From NCBI GenBank assembly GCA_029099805.1, contig JAQXOR010000046.1:1-44710 (forward strand): a stretch of DNA of 44,710 bases, read 5' to 3'. This DNA comes from Lachnospiraceae bacterium (GTDB lineage Bacteria; Bacillota; Clostridia; Lachnospirales; Lachnospiraceae). This document shows, one piece after another, positions 16,943-25,046 of the stretch. Under the pieces are notes generated by a model, which ran no database searches, was not told the origin of the DNA, and saw only the letters and a list, made by a program, of their open reading frames with translations. How positions within the stretch are numbered: the first letter of the stretch is position 1; each line of letters starts with the position of its first letter. The position numbers and the translations under genes were made by a program.

Positions 16943-17596
16943 ATGGTATTTATTTTTGATTATGACGGTACCTGTCATGAGACAATCGGAATATACGGGG
17001 AAGCGGTGCGCCGGGCAGAAAAGTTTGCAAATGAGCAGGGATATTTTGCAACGCAGGGTTCAGATGACCGCTCCCTTGAAAAATACCTGGGAATGACGGC
17101 AGAGGATATGTGGGATGATTTCATGCCGGGTGCTCCGGGTGAATTGAAACGCAGCCTTTCTTTAATTGTTCAGGAAAACATGGTTAGCGCAATCAAGGGA
17201 GACTATGCAAATCTTTACAGCGGAATGGAAGAACTGTTTGAAGAACTAAAGAGGCGTGGCCACACGTTACTGATTCTTTCGAATTGTACGAAAAAATACC
17301 GGGATACACATTGGGAGGGCTTTAAGCTCTCCCGCTGGTTTTCAAAGTTCTATTGCAGCGAGTCATATGGTGGTATTCCAAAAGAAGATATTTTTAAGTA
17401 CATATCAGAAGAATTTCCCGGCCGGTATTGCATGATTGGAGACCGTCTGGCAGATATGAAGGTTGGGTATATTCATAAATTCATGACTGTGGCATGTCAT
17501 TACGGATACGGAAGTGATGAAGAACTGAAGGATGCGGATTATCATGCGGAATCTGTCATGGAGTTAAAAACTCTTTTGCTCAATACCGCTATCTGA
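16943..17596 (+). CDS. HAD superfamily hydrolase
   Basis: A 217-residue cytoplasmic phosphatase-type protein. Motif I is FIFDYDGTCHET with nucleophile D6 and D8. A helical cap follows (about residues 20-80). Motif II is LILSNCTKK, and motif IV is MIGDRLADMKVG. It begins 2 bases after the ribH remnant stop codon, so it belongs to the rib transcript. HAD phosphatases are known to remove phosphate from the RibD product (5-amino-6-ribitylamino-uracil phosphate), so a role in riboflavin synthesis is attractive; this is inference from position, since HAD proteins have many substrates. Confidence 0.88.
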   Translation: MVFIFDYDGTCHETIGIYGEAVRRAEKFANEQGYFATQGSDDRSLEKYLGMTAEDMWDDFMPGAPGELKRSLSLIVQENMVSAIKGDYANLYSGMEELFEELKRRGHTLLILSNCTKKYRDTHWEGFKLSRWFSKFYCSESYGGIPKEDIFKYISEEFPGRYCMIGDRLADMKVGYIHKFMTVACHYGYGSDEELKDADYHAESVMELKTLLLNTAI

Positions 17597-17629
17597 CCTA
17601 TGAGTATGCAATAATCAAAATCCGATTTT

Positions 17630-17678
17630 TACAGCTATGCATAGTTCCGTGTGAATATACATAGCTGTAGTCTTTTTT
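17630..17678 (+). terminator. Terminator of the rib/HAD transcript
   Basis: A perfect 10-bp stem TACAGCTATG (17630-17639) with CATAGCTGTA (17660-17669), 20-base loop, followed by a T-run (17673-17678). Confidence 0.8.
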
Positions 17679-17698
17679 GCTATGCCATAGTTCTAAAT

Positions 17699-17771
17699 CG
17701 CAGGAATTTGCAGCAGAAATTCCTGCTTCGCTACGCAAATTCGGCGCGGAAACGCTTTCATCGGCGTTTCC
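17699..17771. repeat. Pair of palindromes downstream of the Rrf2 gene
   Basis: Two perfect stems lie side by side: GCAGGAATTT (17700-17709) with AAATTCCTGC (17717-17726), and GGAAACGC (17748-17755) with GCGTTTCC (17764-17771). The second ends at the stop codon of the minus-strand Rrf2 gene. They may end its transcript or be a dispersed palindromic repeat; there is no strong T-run. Confidence 0.5.
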
Positions 17772-18200
17772 CTAGATATAGTAGTCGCCCGAAGCATCCG
17801 GAGTGTTTAACAGCTGCTCTAAGGTGATGCTGTCCAGATAAGTATTGATTGCATCATTGAGTCCCTTCCAGACAGGAAGGGTTCTGCATGCCGGGCTCTT
17901 TTGGCAGGGAAGTGCCCCTTCTTTTAAGCAGGCAACAGGCGAAAGGGAGCCTTCGGTCAGGCGAAGAATCGTTCCGAGCGTATAATCTTTTGGCGCTCTG
18001 GTCAGCTTGTAGCCTCCGCCCTTTCCGCGCATACCAAGCAATAAATTCCCTCTTGTCAGTATGACAAGAATACTTTCTAAATACTTCTCGGAAATTTCCT
18101 GACGCTTTGCAATATCATTCAATGGAATAAAGTTTCCGTCGCTGTTTTCTGCAATATCAATCATCACTCTGAGCGCATAGCGTCCTCTGGTAGAAATCAT
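17772..18200 (-). CDS. Rrf2 family regulator with three-cysteine cluster motif (IscR-like)
   Basis: A 142-residue DNA-binding protein. The start is set at 18200 because AAAGGAGGG lies just upstream and the protein then begins MISTRGRYALRVMIDIA, as in the family; an ATG 24 bases earlier lacks such a site. The winged helix covers about residues 1-70 (IPLNDIAKRQEISEKYLESI, then GMRGKGGGY). Three cysteines, C91, C99 and C105, match the Fe-S-ligating cysteines of IscR, whereas CymR-type members lack them. It is divergent from metY-cysK-nifS-nifU, so it probably controls that cluster in response to Fe-S or cysteine status. A dyad ACTAT-GCTT-ATAGT lies in the opposing promoter. Confidence 0.92.
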   Translation of the reverse strand: MISTRGRYALRVMIDIAENSDGNFIPLNDIAKRQEISEKYLESILVILTRGNLLLGMRGKGGGYKLTRAPKDYTLGTILRLTEGSLSPVACLKEGALPCQKSPACRTLPVWKGLNDAINTYLDSITLEQLLNTPDASGDYYI

Positions 18201-18260
18201 GTGAATCCCTCCTTTATTATTCATTGTAACAGAAAAAAATAAAAAATCAAGAAAAACCTA

Positions 18261-18289
18261 TTGACAAACTATGCTTATAGTGTTATTAT
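18261..18289 (+). promoter_or_regulatory. Sigma-A promoter of the metY cluster with an internal dyad
   Basis: A consensus TTGACA (18261-18266), a 17-base spacer and TATTAT (18284-18289). The spacer holds the inverted repeat ACTAT-GCTT-ATAGT (18268-18281), placed where a bound Rrf2 protein would block RNA polymerase. The promoter is clear; the operator role is inference. Confidence 0.8.
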
Positions 18290-18322
18290 CCAGATAACAT
18301 ATTGAAAAGGTAGGTTAAAAAT

Positions 18323-18391
18323 ATGGGAAAACATATGGGAAAGATGGTTAGAAGAAATTACCGGTTTGGACGAATGTGCCGATGTTGTTAG
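18323..18391 (+). CDS. Possible leader peptide ending in CRCC, upstream of metY
   Basis: A 22-codon frame begins 34 bases after the promoter -10, with AAGGTAGG 7 bases upstream of its ATG. It ends ...RMCRCC before TAG, so three of the last four sense codons encode cysteine, and the genes downstream make cysteine and homocysteine. A leader whose translation senses cysteinyl-tRNA would look like this. However, the frame one base over (18324-18443) is open for 39 codons and looks protein-like (WLEEITGLDECADVV). It would begin at the same ATG if one G were removed from ATGGG. Either this is an attenuating leader or a small protein gene with a 1-base frameshift. No T-rich terminator hairpin is seen before metY, which weakens the attenuation idea. 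Confidence 0.4.
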   Translation: MGKHMGKMVRRNYRFGRMCRCC

Positions 18392-18487
18392 GGAAACACT
18401 GATTATTTCAGAGATTTCCCGGAGAGGAAGAGAACTGCTGTAAATACAGAGGATACTATTGTTAAAAGAACGAAAAGGAGAATGCTT

Positions 18488-19771
18488 ATGTCTAATTATA
18501 AATTTGAAACTCTTCAGCTTCACGTTGGTCAGGAAACGCCGGATATTGCCACCGATTCCCGTGCAGTACCGATTTATGCAACTACTTCCTATGTATTTCA
18601 TGATTGCGCCCATGCAGCCGCACGTTTCGGCTTACAGGATGCGGGAAATATTTACGGAAGACTTACCAATTCAACACAGGATGTGTTTGAAAAGCGTATT
18701 GCAGCCCTGGAGGGCGGAGTGGCAGCACTTGCCGTTGCATCGGGAGCGGCAGCCATTACGTATACCATACAGGCGCTGGCCCAGAACGGCGGACATATTG
18801 TAGCCCAGAAGACAATTTACGGCGGAAGCTATAATCTGCTTGCTCATACCCTTCCGAATTTCGGTATTACGGCGGATTTTGTCAACATTCATAATCTTTC
18901 CGAGGTGGAGGCTGCCATCAAGCCGGATACCAGAGCAATTTATATTGAAACGCTTGGAAATCCGAACAGTGATATTCCGGATATTGATGCATTGGCAGAG
19001 CTTGCACACAGGCACGGCTTACCGCTTGTTGTGGACAACACCTTCGGAACCCCGTATCTGATTCGCCCGATTGAGCACGGAGCGGATATCGTAGTGCACT
19101 CGGCAACAAAATTCATCGGCGGACACGGAACAACGCTTGGCGGTATTATCGTAGATTCCGGAAAGTTTGACTGGGCTGTATCAGGGAAATACCCTGCGAT
19201 TGCGGCACCGAATCCGAGCTATCACGGCGTGTCTTTTACACAGGCAGCGGGACCGGCAGCCTTTGTCACCTATATCCGCGCAATCCTGCTCCGTGATACC
19301 GGGGCAACGATTTCGCCGTTTGCTGCATTTTTACTGCTGCAGGGAACGGAAACCTTATCATTACGACTTGAGAGGCATGCGGAAAACACAAAGAAAGTAA
19401 TTGAGTTTCTTTCAACGCATCCGCAGGTAGAGCATGTGAATCATCCTTCCCTGCCGGAGCATCCGGACCATGCGTTGTATGAAAAATATTTCCCGAACGG
19501 CGGAGGTTCTATTTTTACCTTTGAAATTAAAGGAGGAGTGAAGGAAGCGCATACGTTTATCGATCATTTAAAGATTTTTTCATTACTCGCAAATGTGGCG
19601 GATGTGAAGAGCCTGGTGATTCATCCGGCTACCACAACGCACAGCCAGCTTACGGATGAAGAGCTTGCAGAGCAGGGAATCAAACCGAATACAATAAGAC
19701 TTTCTATCGGAACAGAACACATTGATGATATTATTGCCGACTTAAAGCAGGGCTTTGCGGCAGTGGAATAA
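18488..19771 (+). CDS. metY: O-acetylhomoserine sulfhydrylase (aminocarboxypropyltransferase)
   Basis: A PLP enzyme of the Cys/Met metabolism family that makes homocysteine from O-acetylhomoserine and sulfide. The ATG at 18488 is preferred over one 6 bases earlier because AAAGGAG then lies at normal spacing; the product has 427 residues. The PLP lysine is K208 in SATKFIGGHGT. The N-terminal YKFETLQLHVGQETPD and the inserted segment FTQAAGPAAFVTYIRA are typical of the sulfhydrylase rather than of the shorter cystathionine synthases. It is the first full-length gene of the sulfur cluster, and cysK follows after 13 bases. Confidence 0.95.
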   Translation: MSNYKFETLQLHVGQETPDIATDSRAVPIYATTSYVFHDCAHAAARFGLQDAGNIYGRLTNSTQDVFEKRIAALEGGVAALAVASGAAAITYTIQALAQNGGHIVAQKTIYGGSYNLLAHTLPNFGITADFVNIHNLSEVEAAIKPDTRAIYIETLGNPNSDIPDIDALAELAHRHGLPLVVDNTFGTPYLIRPIEHGADIVVHSATKFIGGHGTTLGGIIVDSGKFDWAVSGKYPAIAAPNPSYHGVSFTQAAGPAAFVTYIRAILLRDTGATISPFAAFLLLQGTETLSLRLERHAENTKKVIEFLSTHPQVEHVNHPSLPEHPDHALYEKYFPNGGGSIFTFEIKGGVKEAHTFIDHLKIFSLLANVADVKSLVIHPATTTHSQLTDEELAEQGIKPNTIRLSIGTEHIDDIIADLKQGFAAVE

Positions 19772-19784
19772 GGAGGAATATACT

Positions 19785-20717
19785 ATGGCACTTTATCAAT
19801 CAGCAGATGAAATAATCGGAAAGACACCGCTTCTCGAATTGACAAACCTTGAAAAGCAGTTTGGTCTGAAGGCAAGGCTTCTGGCAAAGCTGGAATACTT
19901 TAATCCGGCAGGCTCGGTCAAGGACCGTATTGCAAAGGCAATGTTAGATGAGGCAGAGGCAAGCGGAAAGTTAAAGAAGAATTCTGTTATTATTGAACCG
20001 ACCTCGGGAAATACGGGGATCGGTCTGGCTTCCGTGGCTGCCGCAAGAGGCTATCGTATCATTATCGTAATGCCGGAAACGATGTCTGTAGAGCGCAGAC
20101 AACTGATGAAGGCCTACGGTGCCGAGCTGGTATTGACCGAGGGAGCGAAGGGAATGAAGGGCGCGATTGCAAAGGCGCAGGAGCTTGCGGAAGAAATTCC
20201 GGACAGCTTTATGCCGAGTCAATTCACGAACGCTGCAAATCCAAAGGTTCACTTTGACACCACGGGACCGGAAATTTATGCGGATACGGACGGAAAAGTC
20301 GACTTTTTTGTGGCTGGTGTCGGAACCGGCGGTACAATTTCCGGTGTCGGAGAGTATCTGAAATCGAAAAATGCAAATATTAAGGTAGTCGCTGTAGAGC
20401 CGGCCTCCTCGGCAGTGCTTTCTACGGGAGTTGCCGGTGCACACAAGATTCAGGGAATCGGAGCAGGTTTTGTGCCGGATACTCTGAATACAAAAATATA
20501 TGATGAGATTATTGCCGTGACGAATGAGGCAGCGTTTGAAAGTGGAAGACTTGTCGGAAGGAAAGAGGGTATTCTTGTCGGAATTTCTTCCGGTGCGGCA
20601 TTGTGGGCGGCCGTCGAGGTTGCAAAGCGTCCTGAAAATGAAGGGAAGACAATCGTTGTTCTGTTCCCGGATACCGGTGACCGTTATCTGTCCACACCGC
20701 TGTTTGCAGAGGAATAG
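19785..20717 (+). CDS. cysK: Cysteine synthase A (O-acetylserine sulfhydrylase)
   Basis: Makes cysteine from O-acetylserine and sulfide with PLP. The start at 19785 follows AAGGAGG; the product has 310 residues, the family norm. PLP lysine is K46 in NPAGSVKDRIA. The substrate loop TSGNTG, the phosphate loop GTGGT and the C-terminal PDTGDRYLST are all present. It comes after metY and before nifS, so sulfide fixation and sulfur mobilisation are encoded together. Expression is probably governed by the promoter before metY and the divergent Rrf2 regulator. Confidence 0.97.
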   Translation: MALYQSADEIIGKTPLLELTNLEKQFGLKARLLAKLEYFNPAGSVKDRIAKAMLDEAEASGKLKKNSVIIEPTSGNTGIGLASVAAARGYRIIIVMPETMSVERRQLMKAYGAELVLTEGAKGMKGAIAKAQELAEEIPDSFMPSQFTNAANPKVHFDTTGPEIYADTDGKVDFFVAGVGTGGTISGVGEYLKSKNANIKVVAVEPASSAVLSTGVAGAHKIQGIGAGFVPDTLNTKIYDEIIAVTNEAAFESGRLVGRKEGILVGISSGAALWAAVEVAKRPENEGKTIVVLFPDTGDRYLSTPLFAEE

Positions 20718-20743
20718 TTTACAAAAATAGAAAGGAACGATTT

Positions 20744-21934
20744 ATGAATATCTATGCAGATAATGCTGCAACGACGAAAATGAGTAAGGCAGCAGTAGAT
20801 GCAATGCTCCCGTATCTGAATGAAATATATGGGAACCCGTCAAGCCTGCATTCGCCGGGACAAAGGGCAAATGAGGCTTTGAGCGGGGCAAGAGAGCGGA
20901 TTGCAAGGCTGCTCGGCTGTGAGCCGAGGGAGCTTACCTTTACCTCCGGTGGCAGTGAGGCGGATAATCAGGCGATTATTTCCGCTGCCCGCCAGGGGGA
21001 AAAAAGGGGAAAGAAGCATATTATTTCTACGGCTTTTGAACATCACGCCGTTTTGCATACGTTGGACAGGCTGGCCAAAGAAGGGTTTGAGATTACTCTT
21101 CTTCCGGTACACGAAAACGGGATTGTCCTGCCGGAAGAGGTAGCCGGGGCAATCCGGCCGGATACCTGTCTGATAACGATAATGTATGCGAATAACGAGA
21201 TTGGTACGATTCAACCGATTGGGGAAATCGGGCGGATTTGTCATGAGCGGGGTGTTTTGTTTCATACGGATGCAGTTCAGGCGGCAGGTCATATCAACAT
21301 CAATGTGAAGGAGCAGGGAATTGATTTACTTTCTTTGTCTGCTCATAAATTTCACGGACCGAAGGGGATTGGCGTGCTCTATGCCGGGAAAGGAATCCGG
21401 CTTACGAATCTGATTGAAGGTGGTGCTCAGGAGCGCGGGAAACGTGCCGGAACCGAAAATATCCCTGCCATAATGGGAATGGCCGCAGCTTTTGAGGAGG
21501 CATGCAAAGGTATAGAAGAGAATTGCAAAAAAGTAACTGCCTTGCGAAACCGGTTGATTGCGGGGCTGAAAGAAATACCCCATTCGGTTTTAAACGGGGA
21601 TGAGAGGCAAAGACTTCCGGGCAATGTGAATTTCTGCTTTGAGGGAATTGAAGGAGAATCCTTGTTGCTGCTGCTGGACGAGAAAGGAGTATATGCATCC
21701 TCCGGCTCTGCCTGTACCTCAGGATCATTGGACCCGAGCCATGTACTTCTGGCAATCGGAAGACCTCATGAAATTGCACACGGCTCTTTACGGCTTTCGC
21801 TGTCGGAGGAGAATACGGAAGAGGAAGTAGATTATATGATTGCTGCCGTAACAGAGGTTGTAGCTTATTTGCGCAGCATATCTCCGGTATGGCGTGATTT
21901 GGTAAACGGAAAACAACAGTTTGTAATAAAGTGA
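20744..21934 (+). CDS. nifS: Cysteine desulfurase (NifS/IscS class)
   Basis: A PLP enzyme that takes sulfur from cysteine for Fe-S cluster building. It has 396 residues. The N-terminal MNIYADNAATTKMS is typical. PLP lysine is K202 in LSAHKFHGPKG. The catalytic cysteine is C324 in SSGSACTSGSLDPSHVL, in the long exposed loop characteristic of group I (NifS/IscS) rather than SufS. AAAGGA precedes the start. The NifU-type scaffold begins 10 bases downstream, which makes the pairing explicit. Confidence 0.96.
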   Translation: MNIYADNAATTKMSKAAVDAMLPYLNEIYGNPSSLHSPGQRANEALSGARERIARLLGCEPRELTFTSGGSEADNQAIISAARQGEKRGKKHIISTAFEHHAVLHTLDRLAKEGFEITLLPVHENGIVLPEEVAGAIRPDTCLITIMYANNEIGTIQPIGEIGRICHERGVLFHTDAVQAAGHININVKEQGIDLLSLSAHKFHGPKGIGVLYAGKGIRLTNLIEGGAQERGKRAGTENIPAIMGMAAAFEEACKGIEENCKKVTALRNRLIAGLKEIPHSVLNGDERQRLPGNVNFCFEGIEGESLLLLLDEKGVYASSGSACTSGSLDPSHVLLAIGRPHEIAHGSLRLSLSEENTEEEVDYMIAAVTEVVAYLRSISPVWRDLVNGKQQFVIK

Positions 21935-21944
21935 GGATGGGATT

Positions 21945-22388
21945 ATGGCATTATACAGTGAAAAAGTAATGGACCATTTCCGCAATCCCCGGAACGTGGG
22001 CGTGATTGAACAGGCGGACGGAATCGGTGAAGTGGGAAATGCCAAATGTGGTGATATTATGAAGATTTATCTGAAAATCGAGAACGAAATCATCACAGAT
22101 GTAAAGTTTGAAACCTTTGGCTGTGGCAGTGCAATCGCCTCCAGCTCGATGGCAACGGAGCTGATTAAGGGAAAGCCGGTTGCCGAAGCAATGCAGCTAA
22201 CCAATAAGGCGGTTGCCGAGGCACTCGACGGTCTTCCGCCGCATAAGCTCCACTGCTCCGTACTTGCGGAGGAGGCTATTAAGGCGGCGGTAAAGGATTA
22301 TTATGACAGAAACGACATTGCATATGATGACAGGCAGTTTCCGGACTGTGCGAGCTGCCATCATTGCATCGGAGAGGCCGATGCTTAG
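21945..22388 (+). CDS. nifU: Fe-S cluster assembly scaffold NifU/IscU
   Basis: A 147-residue scaffold on which clusters are built with sulfur from the preceding desulfurase. The three conserved ligand cysteines are C35 (GNAKCGD), C60 (FGCGSAIASSS) and C104 (KLHCSVLAEEA), with the conserved Asp37. Unlike typical IscU it continues into a C-terminal tail with three further cysteines, C135, C138 and C141 (DCASCHHC), a possible extra metal site. No C-terminal NifU domain is present. Its stop codon overlaps that of the convergent DUF4364 gene (bases 22385-22388). Confidence 0.95.
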   Translation: MALYSEKVMDHFRNPRNVGVIEQADGIGEVGNAKCGDIMKIYLKIENEIITDVKFETFGCGSAIASSSMATELIKGKPVAEAMQLTNKAVAEALDGLPPHKLHCSVLAEEAIKAAVKDYYDRNDIAYDDRQFPDCASCHHCIGEADA

Positions 22389-22936
22389 GTCTCCGGTTCG
22401 TTTGTATCCTTTCCGCCGGTAGTCAGCAGCTTCGTGACAATATAGGTATAGATATCGGTACTGTTATCCTTCCAGTTGTTGCAAAGCCGCTCGGCTTCGG
22501 CTTCATTGGAAACGGTAACCCGGACTTCTAAAATAACAGAGTCTCTGTCTAATATTTTGCATTCCGTAAGATATTCGGAGTGTTTGATTTCATAGTAGTC
22601 GGCAGGAGTTGACTGCTCTTCCTTCAGCTGATAGCGCTGGGCGGAAAGATACTCATCGATATCCGCTCTTGCGGCAGGTGAGATGTCTTTAAAGAAAAAG
22701 GAAAGCGCTTCTCCGCCGGCTTCTGTTATGTGATAGAGTGTTTTGTTGCGCACAACTTCTTTGGCAATAAAATTGTCCTCGCTTAAGTCATTGATTGTTT
22801 CGTGCAGGGTAAAATAATCCGTGTAATTTTTTCCGATGAAAAAGTCCGTCAGCTGGGAATCCGTCATAGGAAAATCAATCCGGTCCAGGATATAGAGAAT
22901 CATAAGCTTATAAAGCATCAGCATTTCGGATTGCAT
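22385..22936 (-). CDS. DUF4364 family protein, winged-helix-like
   Basis: A 183-residue protein recognised as the clostridial DUF4364 family. The N-terminal MLMLYKLMILYILDRIDFPM and the following pattern (TDSQLTDFFI, TLHETINDL, LYHITEAGGEAL) resemble a PadR/MarR-type winged helix. The C-terminal half has alternating beta-like segments. A DNA-binding regulator is likely, but no target is known. AAGGAG precedes the start. It overlaps the end of the radical SAM gene by 19 bases, so the two are translationally coupled in a minus-strand operon with malic enzyme. Confidence 0.85.
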   Translation of the reverse strand: MQSEMLMLYKLMILYILDRIDFPMTDSQLTDFFIGKNYTDYFTLHETINDLSEDNFIAKEVVRNKTLYHITEAGGEALSFFFKDISPAARADIDEYLSAQRYQLKEEQSTPADYYEIKHSEYLTECKILDRDSVILEVRVTVSNEAEAERLCNNWKDNSTDIYTYIVTKLLTTGGKDTNEPET

Positions 22937-23835
22937 AGGGAACTCCTTTCCAGATGATGTCGCAAGGTATTTAATACATGCTTTTTATCTCCGCTCCATA
23001 AAGGGGCAATCAGGGTACGCTTCGGACCGTCTCCGGTGATGCGATAAAGTACGGTCTCTTCCGGAATCAGGGGAAGGACCGAGACAAGGATATCCGTATA
23101 GGCGTCTAAGGTCATACAGGCAAACTCCGAAGGAGAGGCAGTGCGATAGTAATCCGCCAGATCAGTATCCTGTAAAACGTGTAATAATTGTAGCTTGATT
23201 CCGTGGATTCCGGCCTTTACCACATGCTTTACCGTGGCGAGCATATCTTCTTTGGTCTCTTTGGGCAAACCGAGAATTACATGGGTGATAACCGGAAGCC
23301 TTGCTGCCTGCAGGCGGCTTACGGCATCATCATAGACGGACAGCGGATACCCGCGGCGGATTAATGCGGCAGTCTGTTCGTGAATCGTCTGCAATCCAAG
23401 CTCGACATAAACAGGCTTACTGTTATTCAGGGAAGAAAGCAGGGAAATGCATTCCTCCGATAAACAGTCCGGACGGGTCGCAACAGACAGTCCGACGACT
23501 TCGGGGTCACTGAGAGCGTCCTCGAAAATGCCTTTCAGGTATGCAACCGGGGCATAGGTGTTGGTGAAGGCCTGAAAATATGCCAGATATCCGGCAAAGG
23601 TCTCCCTGTTTTTCGGAAGCTTTGCCGCTATCTTTTGTTTGGCAGTCACAAGCTGCTCCGGGACGGAAAGTGCGGCGGAAGAGGCAAAATCTCCCGAACC
23701 GCCACGGCTGCAGAACAAACAGCCTCGTGTATCAAGAGTGCCGTCCCGGTTGGGACAGGTCATGCCGCCGTTAAGAGAGATACGGTAGACCTTTCCGCCG
23801 AACCGGGCGCGGTAATAGTCGTTTGCAGTGCGCAT
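22918..23835 (-). CDS. TIGR01212 family radical SAM protein
   Basis: A 305-residue enzyme of the YtqA/YhcC type. Starting at 23835, the protein begins MRTANDYYRARFGGKVYRIS, as in the family, and the start lies 7 bases after the malic enzyme stop. The reading frame stays open upstream but would run into that gene. The radical SAM cysteines are C27, C39 and C42 (CPNRDGTLDTRGCLFC), an expanded CX11CX2C spacing typical of this group, followed by the GGSGDF loop. Family members are annotated as tRNA-modifying or of unknown reaction; the substrate is not evident here. Confidence 0.9.
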   Translation of the reverse strand: MRTANDYYRARFGGKVYRISLNGGMTCPNRDGTLDTRGCLFCSRGGSGDFASSAALSVPEQLVTAKQKIAAKLPKNRETFAGYLAYFQAFTNTYAPVAYLKGIFEDALSDPEVVGLSVATRPDCLSEECISLLSSLNNSKPVYVELGLQTIHEQTAALIRRGYPLSVYDDAVSRLQAARLPVITHVILGLPKETKEDMLATVKHVVKAGIHGIKLQLLHVLQDTDLADYYRTASPSEFACMTLDAYTDILVSVLPLIPEETVLYRITGDGPKRTLIAPLWSGDKKHVLNTLRHHLERSSLCNPKC

Positions 23836-23842
23836 CGGAAAC

Positions 23843-24994
23843 CTACCGGATATTTGCCTTGACGGCAGCACTGACAACATCACAGACTCTCGGGTCAAAA
23901 GGCTGCGGCATAATGTTGTCTTCGGATAATTCCTCTTCGGAAACCAGACCGGCGATAGCAAGAGCAGCGGCAAGCTTCATTTCCTCGGTAATCTGTGCGG
24001 CATGGCCTTCTAAGGCTCCCCGGAAAATGCCCGGAAATGCGACCACATTGTTTACCTGATTCGGAAAATCGGAGCGCCCGGTTCCAACGACACGAGCTCC
24101 TGCTTTTTTTGCAAGATCCGGCATGATTTCAGGTACCGGGTTTGCCATCGCGAATAAAATGGCATCGGAATTCATGGAGGCAACCATCTCTTCGGTGACA
24201 ATATTCGGAGCGGAAACACCGACAAAAATATCTGCTCCCTTCATTGCATCGGCTAAGGTGCCTTCTCTTTCTTCCAGGTTTGTGACAGTTACCATTTCCT
24301 GCTGCATCCAGTTCAGTCCGGCGGTTTTTTGGGAAAGCATGCCTGCCTTATCGCAGAGAATGAGTTTTTTGAAACCGTAGCGCAGGAGCAGCTTTGAAAT
24401 TGCAATACCGGCGGAACCTGCACCGTTTACCACTACCTGACAGTCTTCCTTCTTTTTACCGACCACCTTTAATGCATTGATGATGCCGGCCAATACGACA
24501 ATTGCGGTACCGTGCTGGTCGTCATGGAATACCGGAATCGGCAGAAGCTGTTTCAGACGTTCTTCGATTTCAAAACAGCGCGGGGCGGAAATATCCTCTA
24601 AATTGATGCCTCCGAAGGCCGGTGCAATATTGACAATCGTTTTGATAATCTCCTCGGTGTCCTGAGTATCCAGACAAATCGGGAAAGCGTTGACACCGCC
24701 GAATTCCTTAAATAGCACGCATTTTCCTTCCATGACCGGCATGGCGGCAGCGGCACCGATGTTTCCAAGACCCAGAACTGCACTGCCGTCTGAAATTACT
24801 GCTACGGTATTTGCTTTGATGGTGTAGTTGTATACCTCTTCCGGATGCTCTGCGATTACCTTGCAGGGCTCTGCAACGCCCGGAGTATAGGCAAGGGCTA
24901 ATGCTTCTCTGGAGTCTACTTTACATTTTGATTCGGTTGTTAATTTACCGTTCCACTCTCTGTGGAGGGTCAGGGATTGCTCGGAAATTGTCAT
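23843..24994 (-). CDS. NAD(P)-dependent malic enzyme
   Basis: Oxidatively decarboxylates malate to pyruvate. The 383-residue length and sequence are of the short bacterial type, without the phosphotransacetylase domain. Visible landmarks are the active-site tyrosine region LAYTPGVAEPCK, VAVISDGSAVLGLGNIG, the metal site FGGINLEDISAPRCF with PVFHDDQHGTA, and the Rossmann loop VVNGAGSAGIA. AAAGGAG lies before the start. The gene leads a minus-strand operon with the radical SAM and DUF4364 genes; function among these three is not obviously shared. Confidence 0.95.
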   Translation of the reverse strand: MTISEQSLTLHREWNGKLTTESKCKVDSREALALAYTPGVAEPCKVIAEHPEEVYNYTIKANTVAVISDGSAVLGLGNIGAAAAMPVMEGKCVLFKEFGGVNAFPICLDTQDTEEIIKTIVNIAPAFGGINLEDISAPRCFEIEERLKQLLPIPVFHDDQHGTAIVVLAGIINALKVVGKKKEDCQVVVNGAGSAGIAISKLLLRYGFKKLILCDKAGMLSQKTAGLNWMQQEMVTVTNLEEREGTLADAMKGADIFVGVSAPNIVTEEMVASMNSDAILFAMANPVPEIMPDLAKKAGARVVGTGRSDFPNQVNNVVAFPGIFRGALEGHAAQITEEMKLAAALAIAGLVSEEELSEDNIMPQPFDPRVCDVVSAAVKANIR

Positions 24995-25015
24995 ATGTAC
25001 TCTCCTTTTTCATAA

Positions 25016-25046
25016 AATATAACAAAATTAACTGTTTGGTAAACAA
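25016..25046 (-). promoter_or_regulatory. Possible promoter and operator of the malic enzyme operon
   Basis: On the minus strand a TATATT (25016-25021) lies 16 bases from TTTACC (25038-25043). The -35 region overlaps a perfect dyad TGTTT-GGT-AAACA (25033-25045), which could be a repressor site. Confidence 0.4.

Noticed and set aside
18225-18480. A SAM riboswitch or T-box before metY
   Set aside because: None of the conserved SAM-I core elements or the T-box sequence (AGGGTGGNACCGCG type) is present, and there is no terminator hairpin with a T-run.
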